From: Candidatus Abyssobacteria bacterium SURF_5
Lineage (GTDB): Bacteria > Abyssobacteria > SURF-5
Direction: 5' to 3'
Length of the DNA: 36,118 nt
NCBI GenBank assembly: GCA_003598085.1
Contig: QZKU01000012.1
Coordinates: 1 to 36,118, forward strand
The stretch's first letter is position 1, and every line of letters starts with the position of its first letter. The notes under the pieces are model-generated. The model was given only the letters and a program-made list of their open reading frames with translations, was not told where the DNA came from and did no database searches. Positions 9,301-13,538 of the stretch are shown here, in pieces. The position numbers and the translations under genes were made by a program.

Positions 9301-9563
9301 CGCTGCCTCAGGGTCACGCTTTCGCAATACTTGTCGAAGTGCAGTCGCGCGGCATAGCTCCCGCCTTTGACAATGCCGGAGTCGACGCTCGCGCTTGCAT
9401 TCGCCGAAGCGTCGACACTCCACCCCGTCAAATCACCGCTTTCGAACCCTCCGTTCACGGTAAATTCGTCCGCCTGACCAGTCGCCGGAAAAAGCGCCAG
9501 ACCGGCCAAAACTGCCAGCACCAACAAAGCCCCGCTCATCCGCACAGAATGTGCCCTCTTCAT
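1..9563 (-). CDS. Giant secreted multidomain protein with TSP3-like and MopE-like repeats (partial, 3' end outside window)
   Basis: One frame stays open from an ATG at 9563 to the left edge, about 3187 codons with no stop seen. I checked that the recurrent 'GDACDNC' motif keeps the same phase near 640, 2230, 4230, 6290 and 8230. A Shine-Dalgarno AAAGGAC lies just upstream of the ATG. The N-terminus is basic (MKRAH) then hydrophobic (LLVLAVLAGLAL), a signal peptide ending near TGQA-DE. Approximate domain order by residue: two beta-sandwich-like domains (32-352); acidic DxDxDGxGDxCDNCP repeats throughout; three Cys/Trp-rich modules (448-1290); a Cys-poor beta domain (1359-1568); DNRLRE-like (1867-2063); NHL-like propeller (2185-2438); MopE-like repeats (2524-2720); LamG-like (2743-2974); MopE-like repeats again to the edge. 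The repeats suggest a calcium-loaded, disulphide-rich cell-surface or extracellular protein. The function is unknown and the C-terminal anchor is not visible. Confidence 0.9.
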   Translation of the reverse strand, partial: MKRAHSVRMSGALLVLAVLAGLALFPATGQADEFTVNGGFESGDLTGWSVDASANASASVDSGIVKGGSYAARLHFDKYCESVTLRQRLIIPDNAEFSFWMRKEQSDTSSVAITVSLKDYSNLVDFSGWGDFVEDVVYLHQDFYIVQSEGWVQKKWYIDYLTGHDVEITIEFSNFGTCSEFFSRDLYIDEVSVKSCNEIAPRIHNGDFETGTLEQWSSYESGAGYAQLSGPPHSGTYAAELYLPITCNDARIRQRFIVPSNIDKLAFWTKSIYGAPFTFQVLLRDYTNGGVVNDTTVFSAEGGSWDWQRHEFDLTPFVGRYMELIFQLAYAGSCGEPDPVHILIDDVELVQMGGAVDGDGDGVPDASDNCPEVSNPAQEDTDTDGIGDLCDSCMSYGNPDQADADADCVGNDCDNCWYVANVDQLDSNSNCPPPPYSSDPLCGDACEGGAGANPCEWRYGCEQINCSSFYDEMSCNSNSMCYWDYMYMMCMNQDACSMYYDQMSCDSDSRCQWYGSYCGPFPCEGLGTDQIACSQHANCAFRPSAEGSCWEKPCEDYPTQEQCSANSLCSWDGMVCTWTFTCPTFMYEAECNSHPECSWDGMNCVSVCSTYGTESACTGGAPSAETDCSNLVDDDGDGQVDCGDSDCWIGPLCSESPEISCGDMNDNDRDGLTDCGDPDCYSYPVCAGSMELCYDGVDNDSDSFIDCDDYPDCAGHPYCALDSDGDGATNATDNCPDVANPTQVDGDGDGVGDACDNCRTTPNPSQADSNSNCPAPPYSSDPACGDACEGAPASDCDWYWGCRQKDCFGMYYGDQIGCENDPGCSWDSMMGECYEYRCWEHTDQFSCESAPGANCQWRNEMCETVNCYGYEHDQAACQAHALCEFESREDGFCNVPQCVLNYNEADCLASPLGCVWDGRWCNPSVPCYSHASQFECDSDTNCIWNTTAMYCSEGGCQSEYDITGVCPSPECELVEPGACNSVCYGHTTEAECTGATCLADGMTCSTNEECCSNYCNNNVCETLVTDADGDGISDSVDNCPNHANSNQADADMDDVGDVCDNCWFEPNPDQLDTNASCPAPPYAANPACGDACETIPPDCGWNYGCRATDCWQYATEYLCEVDAACDWNWGSNNCEPFNCTAYYDQASCEQDSRCEWNGGMCNTFDCYALGSDYYECMDHANCSFTGAESGECYETGCYDYRMQSECQADPECAWQGDYCTWAIDCGSLDSANCYSYPDECIWNDTMWMCMPRNCENEFMLTGQCDPIACYQPDAGSCWSVCRGYTTDVECVGAAIDTDGDGIIDVSDNCPYVSGADQTDTDLDMVGDICDNCAATPNANQSDVDGDGVGDACDNCPNTPNGVFTDFYHSSTQTGGWNDCYDCAAGQPNTQSVGEPDYTRYLTGPSSIRLYAYGDNGGYCTSDYATCQNSIATFEVLAEQPQYVTFWMNADNTPWDNRFHEIVTVHMCDAMGCDSVEVVHEYCDIVSGDCPSGAYPSLTMACDETMTGQDGRTWCRRTVAWPPARNAGGYYFQIEAFGYRWDMGGQDSWIEIFVDEACSSDASGACAGNQTDSDADGMGDACDICPNDALNDADADTVCGDVDNCPATPNPDQADADFDGLGDLCDNCPQVSNPDQLDSDADGVGDVCEESDCWNLIDDNGNGLIDCDDPGCLSEPICSEPSETYCGDLHDNDGDGLVDCDDPDCATYPVCTGAMELCYDGVDNDGDGLVDCQDTADCTGHPYCSLDDDGDGIGNATDNCVTVFNTDQSDIDADGIGDACDNCPAEANADQLDTDADAVGDACDNCPSVPNADQTDTDGDTVGNACDNCRYDVNADQADADADGVGDICDNCPATANADQLNTDGEIALILQDAGTEVVDDARYYAAGCGATCSKDHADAKYNDDALLSRNNGYNEDYEHWSFVKFDISQLPEGVTIKKATLALYNFDGGTGPYDSQPTTAYVVPESDDHWDDETPCSDCSVLQPGGAPSGRYTTGYVATLAILNDGGARWVYADVTSVVAGSYGISDSLVSFKLVNEDNGNNQYAWFRSSNYGTLSLRPKLTIVYGDDFGDACDNCAGVPNIDQADSDLDGMGDVCDNCVSVSNPDQADGDGDTVGDACDNCPTRPNPDQVDSDADGVGNTCDNCPDAANADQTDMDSDTVGDACDNCATVSNPDQLDSEPVYVSLFGTTFPAGIDIGDYVYVATPADDVVRRYSKTGSLLQTFTGDGYFNNPTDVAVGDDGFIYVTDTFNNRVVKLTKTDTVEAAWPVDPDSDGIAFDHKSDHVYVSTRYQILKFDTLGNLLDTWGGPGTGPGQFNYPSGIAVSAGFVYVADTANNRIQKLTTGGTFIREWGSYGTNDGQFRNPHDVDVDSAGFVYVADTTNGRIQMFTRDGAFVTKWNSGSGITFSNPQGIALDPDDYVYLADSGRNRVVRFLMGDGAGDACDNCIDAINPTQADLDDDGLGDECDICPNDPLNDVDHDGLCGDADNCPDVNNPNQLDSDSDGRGDVCDNCPGAYNPDQADCNSNGLGDACDAINPLADDSNCDGIDDNCNGMPDDAYTPTPTSCGVGECAAAGEMACLNGSLQDTCVAGSPTGLDDDCDGSDQNCNGIADDAYIPTPTSCGVGECAAAGEMICVGGSLQDTCVAGLPTGLDDDCDGLDQDCDGVADDAYVPTTTSCGIGECAATGEMVCVAGILQDTCIAGSPTAEICDGLDNDCDGQVDNGFDTDADGIADCYDNCPGVANPDQADIDSLEGMASYWTFEEGSGTTADDSIGMNDGTLYGAVWTTDTPAGSGSALSFAGGTNRVQVPDSSTYEVSTGSIELWFKTTTNYASTSVRNGYLIGKQQLNSTFAVGIYGGYDVPAEAGKIFFWIRNSAGSATRTLTSLSRVDDGQWHHLAGIWGGSGMAFYIDGVPQASDPWTGWWDDNSSAMGIGCAINQTGPILGYIGLIDEVAIYDRPLAPEVVQHHYVSGGGGYVGDGLGDACDNCPTESNADQLDADSDGFGDACDICPTDPLNDVDGDGVCGDLDNCLATPNPDQTDADGDALGDACDNCPNAYNPDQADCNANGIGDACDAINPLADDSNCDGADDNCDGTPDEAYVPTATTCGLGLCMSTGQLICSAGSLVDTCAAGSPTGLDNDCDGLDQNCNGVADDAYVPTATSCGVGECAAAGEMVCVSGSLQDT
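640..1335 (-). other. LamG-like (concanavalin-fold) domain within giant protein
   Basis: The domain starts with ASYWTFEEGSGTTADDSIGM and contains NDGTLYGAVW, STYEVSTGSIELWFKT, WHHLAGIWGGSGMAFYIDG and GYIGLIDEVAIYDRPLAPEV. This is the standard order of motifs for LamG-like jelly-roll domains (Laminin_G_3 type). It lies between MopE array 2 and the last visible TSP3-like block. Confidence 0.85.
1400..1990 (-). repeat. MopE-like 168-bp tandem repeats, array 2
   Basis: Tandem units of 168 bp (56 residues) begin at 1461, 1629 and 1797. Each encodes CDG(x)DxxCxGxxDDAY, then PTxTSCGxGECAAxGEMxC, then LQDTCxAGxPT. The CDGxDNDCDGxxD core matches the putative metal-binding motif described for MopE-type surface proteins. 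The closing segment CDGLDNDCDGQVDNGF is a textbook match. Confidence 0.8.
2250..3010 (-). other. NHL-repeat beta-propeller within giant protein
   Basis: At least five blades are visible with the NHL pattern 'P-x-gI/dV-A-v-d-x-x-G-x-v-Y-V-a-D-t-x-N-n-R-I-q-k'. Examples are NPTDVAVGDDGFIYVTDTFN, YPSGIAVSAGFVYVADTANN and NPHDVDVDSAGFVYVADTTN. The propeller sits between two TSP3-like blocks and may serve as a binding platform. Confidence 0.85.
3378..3965 (-). other. DNRLRE-like (CBM96-type) domain within giant protein
   Basis: About 195 residues free of the DxDxDG motif interrupt the repeats. Diagnostic stretches are LQDAGTEVVDDARYY near the start, then WSFVKFDISQLPEGVTIKKA, LALYNF, and a closing NYGTLSLRPKLTIVYGDD. 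The core 'FKFDLSxLPxGaxIxxAxLxLY' with a 'RPxLxVxY' ending is the hallmark of DNRLRE-type domains of secreted bacterial proteins. Confidence 0.7.
5690..6290 (-). repeat. Cys/Trp-rich module 3 of giant protein
   Basis: This is the third copy, introduced by PPYAANPACGDACETIP and starting near CGWNYGCRATDC. It closes with a CxSVCRGYTTDVEC segment that matches the end of module 2 (NSVCYGHTTEAEC). The three modules sit about 1.0 kb and 0.9 kb apart, separated by TSP3-like repeats. Confidence 0.6.
6510..7195 (-). repeat. Cys/Trp-rich module 2 of giant protein
   Basis: This is the second copy of the module, introduced by PPYSSDPACGDACEGAP and starting near CDWYWGCRQKDC. It contains several CxxxxxxQxxCxxxxxCxW units. 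It ends with a cluster reading CCSNYCNNNVCET, after which TSP3-like repeats resume. Confidence 0.6.
7690..8225 (-). repeat. Cys/Trp-rich module 1 of giant protein
   Basis: This module holds about 180 residues of short repeated units with the pattern C-x(3-8)-Q/E-x-x-C-x(4-6)-C-x-W-x(3-6)-C, for example YDEMSCNSNSMCYWDYM. It is preceded by a PPYSSDPLCGDACEGG linker. It resembles the cysteine-rich PSI-like repeats found in some secreted proteins. The same module recurs twice further along the protein, each time after a PPYxxxPxCGDACE linker. Confidence 0.6.
8510..9470 (-). other. Two N-terminal beta-sandwich (carbohydrate-binding-like) domains of the giant protein
   Basis: The mature N-terminus has two consecutive domains of similar pattern. 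Each begins with an NGxFExGxLxxW motif (FTVNGGFESGDLTGW at about residue 36, HNGDFETGTLEQW at about residue 207) and each ends in an IDxVxL/V strand. The central part of both reads like a jelly roll (RQRxIVPxN, then FW). This start and end pattern is common in CBM-like domains of secreted bacterial proteins. The assignment is by pattern only and no ligand can be inferred. Confidence 0.55.
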
Positions 9564-9611
9564 TGAAGGTGTCCTTTCAGAAAAAGCTGTATGGAGTCCA
9601 AAAAAGGAAAA

Positions 9612-9634
9612 GGCGCGGTTTGAAATGCCGCGCC
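9612..9634. repeat. GC-rich 7-bp hairpin close to the giant gene start
   Basis: GGCGCGG at 9612-9618 pairs with CCGCGCC at 9628-9634 across a 9-nt loop. On the minus strand it is followed by an A/T-rich run (CTTTTCCTTTTT) before the ribosome-binding site. It therefore resembles a leader terminator or attenuator about 50 nt ahead of the start codon. Confidence 0.5.
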
Positions 9635-9771
9635 ACAAGTTCCGAAATTATTTAACAGCCTGCTGCTGAAGAACCTTGATATTGGCCGACGGGCGAAAGA
9701 TAATCGGAAGGAGAAGAAAGATCCCGCCCCTTGCCGGAATCCGCCCTTCGCTGATAAAATACGATAAGCTG

Positions 9772-9795
9772 CCAGAGGACACCTGTCCCTTCTGG
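9772..9795. repeat. Inverted repeat containing GGACA-CC-TGTCC
   Basis: An outer CCAGA/TCTGG stem encloses an inner GGACA/TGTCC stem with a 2-nt loop and a 2-nt bulge. It resembles REP-type palindromes built on GGGACA/TGTCCC and may be a relic of such an element or part of a structured leader. Confidence 0.5.
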
Positions 9796-9808
9796 ATAAG
9801 CGCGGGCC

Positions 9809-9840
9809 GCCGACTCCATTCTTTGCCGGGATGAGTCGGC
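9809..9840. repeat. Inverted repeat, 8-bp stem, in leader of giant gene
   Basis: GCCGACTC at 9809-9816 pairs perfectly with GAGTCGGC at 9833-9840 across a 16-nt loop. On the minus strand it would form a hairpin in the untranslated leader. No known riboswitch consensus was recognised. Confidence 0.55.
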
Positions 9841-9997
9841 TGCCCTTCCTATTCTTCAGGTCAATTAATCATGCGATCATTTTAAATGAAACTGATTCGC
9901 CCTTCCCTTTTATCTCGCCCTTCAAGACAGGGAAACGACGAGACGTGTAACCGGTTGAGGATTAGGATATTATGGCAGGGAAAACGGAAAGTCCCAT

Positions 9998-10013
9998 TGC
10001 CACGCCCGTGCCA
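9998..10013 (-). promoter_or_regulatory. Sigma-54-like promoter candidate for the giant gene
   Basis: The minus strand reads TGGCACGGGCGTGGCA. The -24 box TGGCACG is exact and the invariant GG and GC are separated by the required 10 bp. The -12 box is TGGCA instead of TTGCA, one mismatch. A start near 9988 would give a leader of about 425 nt. It is inferred from the motif only. Confidence 0.45.
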
Positions 10014-10114
10014 GGCGCGGTAATCTTAGCATGCGATTCTCTGGAAGTCAATAGTCTCGGAGGAAAAAATGAGACTAAGGAAAGGCCAAGATCAAATCTA
10101 TAAACTTCGGGGTA

Positions 10115-10142
10115 CTCTCAAAAGAGAGCATCTCAAGAGATG
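10115..10142 (-). terminator. Two tandem perfect hairpins after rrf2 (possible terminator)
   Basis: CTCTC-AAAA-GAGAG (10115-10128) and CATCTC-AA-GAGATG (10129-10142) lie directly next to each other, about 45 bp beyond the stop of the Rrf2 gene. Neither is followed by a clear U-tract. Intrinsic termination is therefore uncertain, and a protein-binding site or RNA stability element is possible. Confidence 0.35.
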
Positions 10143-10188
10143 ACGGTCTCGATTACCCGTCGCTCTTCTTGATAGGCGAAAATTGTCG

Positions 10189-10620
10189 TCAGGCGTCCGT
10201 CCGATGCTCTAAACTTTGCGAATATCTTAGAGCATCGGCCAGGGTGTATTTTCCGAGAACGGAACTGAGAGAATCTTTCCCTTCTTTCAGGAACTTGTGA
10301 AACGGACAGGTGTCGCTCTTCTTGCAGCTTTCGGGCGCGATGACACACTTGCCCATGTTGATCGGCCCTTCGATCGCCTCAATCGCTTCGAGTACCGTTA
10401 TCTCGTTCGACGGCCGCGCAAGTGAAAACCCTCCGCTGCTGCCCCTCACCGAATTCACAATGCCCGCCTTCGCCAAATGCTGGAATATTTTTGAAAAAAA
10501 ATACTCTGGCATTTCTTCGGCTTCCGCTATTTCGGCCGCCACCACGAGTCGCCCCAACGGCTGTCCCGCAAGGTACAACAGCCCTCGCAACCCGTAATCC
10601 GCTCCGCTGGTTAGTTGCAT
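10189..10620 (-). CDS. Rrf2/IscR-family transcriptional regulator
   Basis: The 143-residue product starts MQLTSGADYGLRGLLYLA, the typical Rrf2 N-terminus. A longer reading from 10695 adds residues with no family resemblance. The ATG at 10620 is preceded by purine-rich GAGGGGTGG and GGGGAGGA. The winged helix spans about residues 10-65, with YFFSKIFQHLAKAGIV as recognition helix and the wing VRGSSGGFSLARP. Cysteines 92, 99 and 105 (KCVIAPESCKKSDTCPF) match the spacing of iron-sulphur ligands in IscR/NsrR-type members. It probably senses Fe-S status, oxygen or NO. No isc/suf genes lie beside it, so its targets are unknown. The final residues after the Cys region are of usual length. Confidence 0.88.
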   Translation of the reverse strand: MQLTSGADYGLRGLLYLAGQPLGRLVVAAEIAEAEEMPEYFFSKIFQHLAKAGIVNSVRGSSGGFSLARPSNEITVLEAIEAIEGPINMGKCVIAPESCKKSDTCPFHKFLKEGKDSLSSVLGKYTLADALRYSQSLEHRTDA

Positions 10621-10684
10621 TCCTCCCCTCGCCACCCCTCTTCTCTCTCCACAAGATTTAAGGTGAATAAATATCCAGTCGGTT

Positions 10685-10714
10685 ATTCTTACCACAATAT
10701 CCTGAAAATGTCAA
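10685..10714 (-). promoter_or_regulatory. Sigma-70-type promoter candidate for the Rrf2 gene
   Basis: The minus strand carries a perfect TTGACA (10709-10714), then 18 bp, then AAGAAT (10685-10690), about 65 bp ahead of the rrf2 start codon. The -10 box matches 4 of 6 consensus bases. The downstream ACCGACT stretch could be a regulator half-site, but no clear dyad was seen. Confidence 0.45.
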
Positions 10715-10896
10715 TAAAATCCTGCTGCTGATCAACGAGAGAAGCCGGATTTTCTTTCCGCATTCGGAAAAAATTTCTCGGTCGAACCGGAATAGTTTTC
10801 CAGCTTCCCCGATTCGACATGACTATCTGAATCGCGTGAGCAGGCCATTTGCGTATCAATATCAAGAAAATAAGCCGCAGCTTTACTCCCTTGCCT

Positions 10897-10913
10897 TTGG
10901 CACATGCCTTGCT
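10897..10913 (+). promoter_or_regulatory. Sigma-54 (RpoN) promoter of the flagellar operon
   Basis: TTGGCACATGCCTTGCT matches the consensus TGGCAC-N5-TTGCW, with exactly 10 bp between the invariant GG and GC. Transcription would begin near 10924, about 48 nt ahead of the flgF start at 10972. Sigma-54 control of rod/ring/hook genes is standard in many proteobacteria and needs an activator such as FlrC/FleR, which is not in this window. Confidence 0.8.
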
Positions 10914-10971
10914 CAAAAAAAACCAAATTCAACTGAAAAGTGGCGACCCGAAAGGAGAAACCTCTACAACC

Positions 10972-11727
10972 GTGCTTCGCGGCATCTACACAGCGGCATC
11001 GGGAATGATCGCGCAAGGCCGGAGGGTGGATGTCATCTCCAACAACCTCGCCAACGTCGGCACTACCGGATTCAAACGCAGCCAGCCGGCCATTCGCGGT
11101 TTCCATCAAATATTTTCCCGCGAGATCATGCGCTATCCCCCCGCGCGCGGCATAGATAATGTTGACGGCGGAGGGGCTGCGGTTAACGCCACAATAGAGG
11201 ATTTCTCACAAGGTCCGACAATTGAAAGCGGGAACCCTCTTGACCTCGCGCTCGAAGGCCCGGGCTTCTTCGTCGTTCGGACGCCTTTGGGTGATCGCTA
11301 CAGCCGGGCCGGAAATTTCTCTCTGAATTCTCTGGGACACCTGGTCACGCGCGAAGGCTATCCCGTGCTCGGGCGCGAGGGACCCATCATAATTCACGGA
11401 GAAACCGTTCGAATCTCGGCTAATGGGGATGTACTCGTAAACGATGTCCCCGCCGAGACCATCCTGGTAGTCGATTTCCCGAAGCCGTATCCTCTTACCC
11501 CGTACGGCGACTCACTATTCGGCGCAACCGAGGCCGGCGCAACCGCTTCTTTTGTCGTGCCGGACCCGCGCGTCCGGGTGGGCGCGCTCGAGGGTTCCAA
11601 TGTGAATCCCATTGCCGAACTGGTCTCTCTTATGAGTGCGGCCCGAAGCTATGAGAGCAGCCAGAGGGCGGTGCAGGCGCTTGATGAATCTCTTGATGCG
11701 GCCGTTAACCGCATAGCGCGCGTATAG
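10972..11727 (+). CDS. flgF: Flagellar proximal rod protein FlgF (FlgF/FlgG family)
   Basis: The 251-residue product begins with a GTG codon and reads MLRGIYTAASGM. AAAGGAG lies 14 nt upstream. An in-frame ATG at 10849 lies before the sigma-54 promoter and would add a non-homologous tail, so the GTG was chosen. The N-terminal rod motif VISNNLANVGTTGFKRS and the C-terminal axial motif NVNPIAELVSLMSAARSYES are both present. The middle includes PLDLALEGPGFFVVRTPLGDRY. This is a rod subunit exported by the flagellar type III system and assembled in the periplasm. It is the first gene of the operon and shares its whole architecture with the next gene, flgG; order and sequence favour FlgF here. Confidence 0.9.
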   Translation: MLRGIYTAASGMIAQGRRVDVISNNLANVGTTGFKRSQPAIRGFHQIFSREIMRYPPARGIDNVDGGGAAVNATIEDFSQGPTIESGNPLDLALEGPGFFVVRTPLGDRYSRAGNFSLNSLGHLVTREGYPVLGREGPIIIHGETVRISANGDVLVNDVPAETILVVDFPKPYPLTPYGDSLFGATEAGATASFVVPDPRVRVGALEGSNVNPIAELVSLMSAARSYESSQRAVQALDESLDAAVNRIARV

Positions 11728-11749
11728 TACAAAAAACACGGAGGACACG

Positions 11750-12535
11750 ATGCAGCGATCCTTATTCACCGGCGCCACTGGCATGAAAGGGCAGCAGACG
11801 AGCCTGGACGTGCTGGCGAATAATCTCGCAAACGTCAACACAACGGCTTTCAAGCGGAGCCGCGTCGATTTCCAGGATCTGCTCTACCAGACGATTCGTG
11901 CACCGGGCGCAGTCTCTTCTCAGGGATTCGAGATACCTTCCGGCATTCAGCTTGGAAACGGCGTCGGCGTATCCTCGATAACGAAAATCTTCCAGCAGGG
12001 ATCGTTCATCGCCTCATCCAATTCACTCGATGTCGCTATCGAGGGCGACGGCTTCTTCGAGATCACGCTACCTGACGGCTCGATCGCCTACACCCGCGAC
12101 GGCTCGTTCAAAATGAATCGCGACGGCGTCATGGTCACGTCCGACGGGTATCCGCTCGAGCCGGAAATCTCGATTCCCGACGACGCCATCGCGATCACCA
12201 TCGGCAGCGACGGCACGGTCTCGGCGACCCTGTCCGACAGCAGCATCGACGAGCTCGGACAAATCGAACTCGCTCGCTTTATCAATCCTGCCGGCTTGCT
12301 GAGCCACGGCAGGAATCTGTATCTGGAAACCGAAGCATCCGGCGACCCGATCCTGAGCGTTCCCGGTGAGGAAGGCGCCGGCACTCTGCGGCAGGGATTC
12401 CTCGAAGGATCGAATGTTTCCGTCGTCGACGAGATTGTCCAGATGATCATCACCCAGCGCGCCTTCGAAGTCAATTCGTCAGTCATACGCACATCCGACG
12501 AAATGCTGCAAACCGCCAATAATATGAGGACCTGA
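11750..12535 (+). CDS. flgG: Flagellar distal rod protein FlgG
   Basis: The 261-residue product is the usual length for FlgG. It starts MQRSLFTGATGMKGQQ after a GGAGGA ribosome-binding site. Motifs in order are VLANNLANVNTTAFKRSRVD (N-terminal axial helix), the FlgG-type IQLGNGVGVSSITKIFQQG, SLDVAIEGDGFFEI, and the C-terminal SNVSVVDEIVQMIITQRAFE. It builds the distal rod crossing the peptidoglycan and outer membrane rings. Its stop codon overlaps the flgA start by one base, indicating translational coupling. Confidence 0.96.
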   Translation: MQRSLFTGATGMKGQQTSLDVLANNLANVNTTAFKRSRVDFQDLLYQTIRAPGAVSSQGFEIPSGIQLGNGVGVSSITKIFQQGSFIASSNSLDVAIEGDGFFEITLPDGSIAYTRDGSFKMNRDGVMVTSDGYPLEPEISIPDDAIAITIGSDGTVSATLSDSSIDELGQIELARFINPAGLLSHGRNLYLETEASGDPILSVPGEEGAGTLRQGFLEGSNVSVVDEIVQMIITQRAFEVNSSVIRTSDEMLQTANNMRT

Positions 12536-13512
12536 TGGTGAACAAACAAGTCGCGCGGCCCTTGCTCTTCTGCCTGATCTTGCTGCTAATGCTGCTGCCT
12601 GTTTCCCAGGTTAATGCGGTTCAAATTGAGATAAAAAAAGAAGCGAGTATCAGAGGAGATATTGTGCGCTTGCACGATCTGGCGGCCATCAGCAATCCGT
12701 TTTCCGAAACAGAGCTGAAAAAGCTCGAATCAACCATCATCTGCGCCGCGCCTCCTCCGGCTGAAACTCAGATTGTCCATATTTCCGACATTGCCTCCGC
12801 ACTCTATAGAGCGGGAATCCCCTTGACGGATATCGAGATGTCCGGGGCGCGGGAGACCCTTGTGAAGCGGGATTTCGAGCTGCTGGCGCCCGAGCAATTC
12901 CTGGAGGCTTTTCGCGCACATGTCGAGCATAAAACCGGCTGGGATCGCGGCAGCTTCTCTATTCAGGCACCCAAAAACTTGAGTTCCCTCGTTGTTCCTG
13001 TCGGGGTGCGCGAACTTGTCGTCGTCACGGCGCCAAACGAGTCGTTTTCCGGCAGCGTAAGCGCCGAATTCGACATCCTCATCAATGGAGAATTGTTTCG
13101 AAAAGTGGTTCACCGCTTTGTTGTCGAACAGTATGTGAAGGCTCTTGTGACGACCGCAAAGCTGCGACGGGGAGAGCCTGCCGAACAGGGGAACTACAAA
13201 ATGAGCGATATCGAACGATCGCGCCTATCCGGCCGGCCCGTCACCGATATCAAACAACTTGAAGGAAAAACTGCGCTGCGCGCTATTAATCCGGAAACTC
13301 CGCTATGCATGGAGTTCTTTACAGAACCACCTGTTTTCACGCGGGGCGAAACGGCATCCTTGGTCTGGGGCGGAAACGGCTTCAACATCGTTACCAAGGG
13401 CCGCGTGCTTGACGCCGGTCGCGTTAACGACATAATCCGCGTTCGGCTGCCGTCGAAGAAAGTGGTAAGAGCTCGGGTGACCGATTCCGGCGTCTTGGAA
13501 GTGGCGTATTAA
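12535..13512 (+). CDS. flgA: Flagellar P-ring assembly chaperone FlgA
   Basis: The 325-residue product has a signal peptide (LLFCLILLLMLLPVSQVNA, cleavage about residue 28). The N-terminal half is a FlgA N-domain. The SAF-like domain begins near VKALVTTAKLRRGEPAEQGN, followed by the conserved TDIKQLEGKTALRAI and the C-terminal VVRARVTDSGVLEV. FlgA is a periplasmic chaperone for FlgI polymerisation into the P-ring. It is longer than the enterobacterial protein (about 220 residues) and similar to the longer forms of other phyla. It is coupled to flgG by the TGATG overlap and followed by flgH and flgI, its client. Confidence 0.92.
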   Translation: MVNKQVARPLLFCLILLLMLLPVSQVNAVQIEIKKEASIRGDIVRLHDLAAISNPFSETELKKLESTIICAAPPPAETQIVHISDIASALYRAGIPLTDIEMSGARETLVKRDFELLAPEQFLEAFRAHVEHKTGWDRGSFSIQAPKNLSSLVVPVGVRELVVVTAPNESFSGSVSAEFDILINGELFRKVVHRFVVEQYVKALVTTAKLRRGEPAEQGNYKMSDIERSRLSGRPVTDIKQLEGKTALRAINPETPLCMEFFTEPPVFTRGETASLVWGGNGFNIVTKGRVLDAGRVNDIIRVRLPSKKVVRARVTDSGVLEVAY

Positions 13513-13538
13513 GACGCCCTGACACAGGAGAAAACCAG

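Larger units (their letters stand above)
9564..10188. other. 625-bp intergenic region with hairpins and a sigma-54-like element
   Basis: I see no gene here. Read on the minus strand toward the giant gene it holds, in order, a sigma-54-like promoter (9998-10013) and three inverted repeats (9809-9840, 9772-9795, 9612-9634). It also holds two short hairpins just after the rrf2 stop (10115-10142). The segment is lower in GC than the coding sequence around it. Confidence 0.7.

Noticed and set aside
9560-9900. Cyclic-di-GMP riboswitch in the giant gene leader
   Set aside because: Hairpins exist, but the conserved GCAAACC and CGCAAAGCC elements of the GEMM class were not found.
10849-10971. N-terminal extension of FlgF from ATG 10849
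   Set aside because: It precedes the sigma-54 promoter and has no FlgF similarity.
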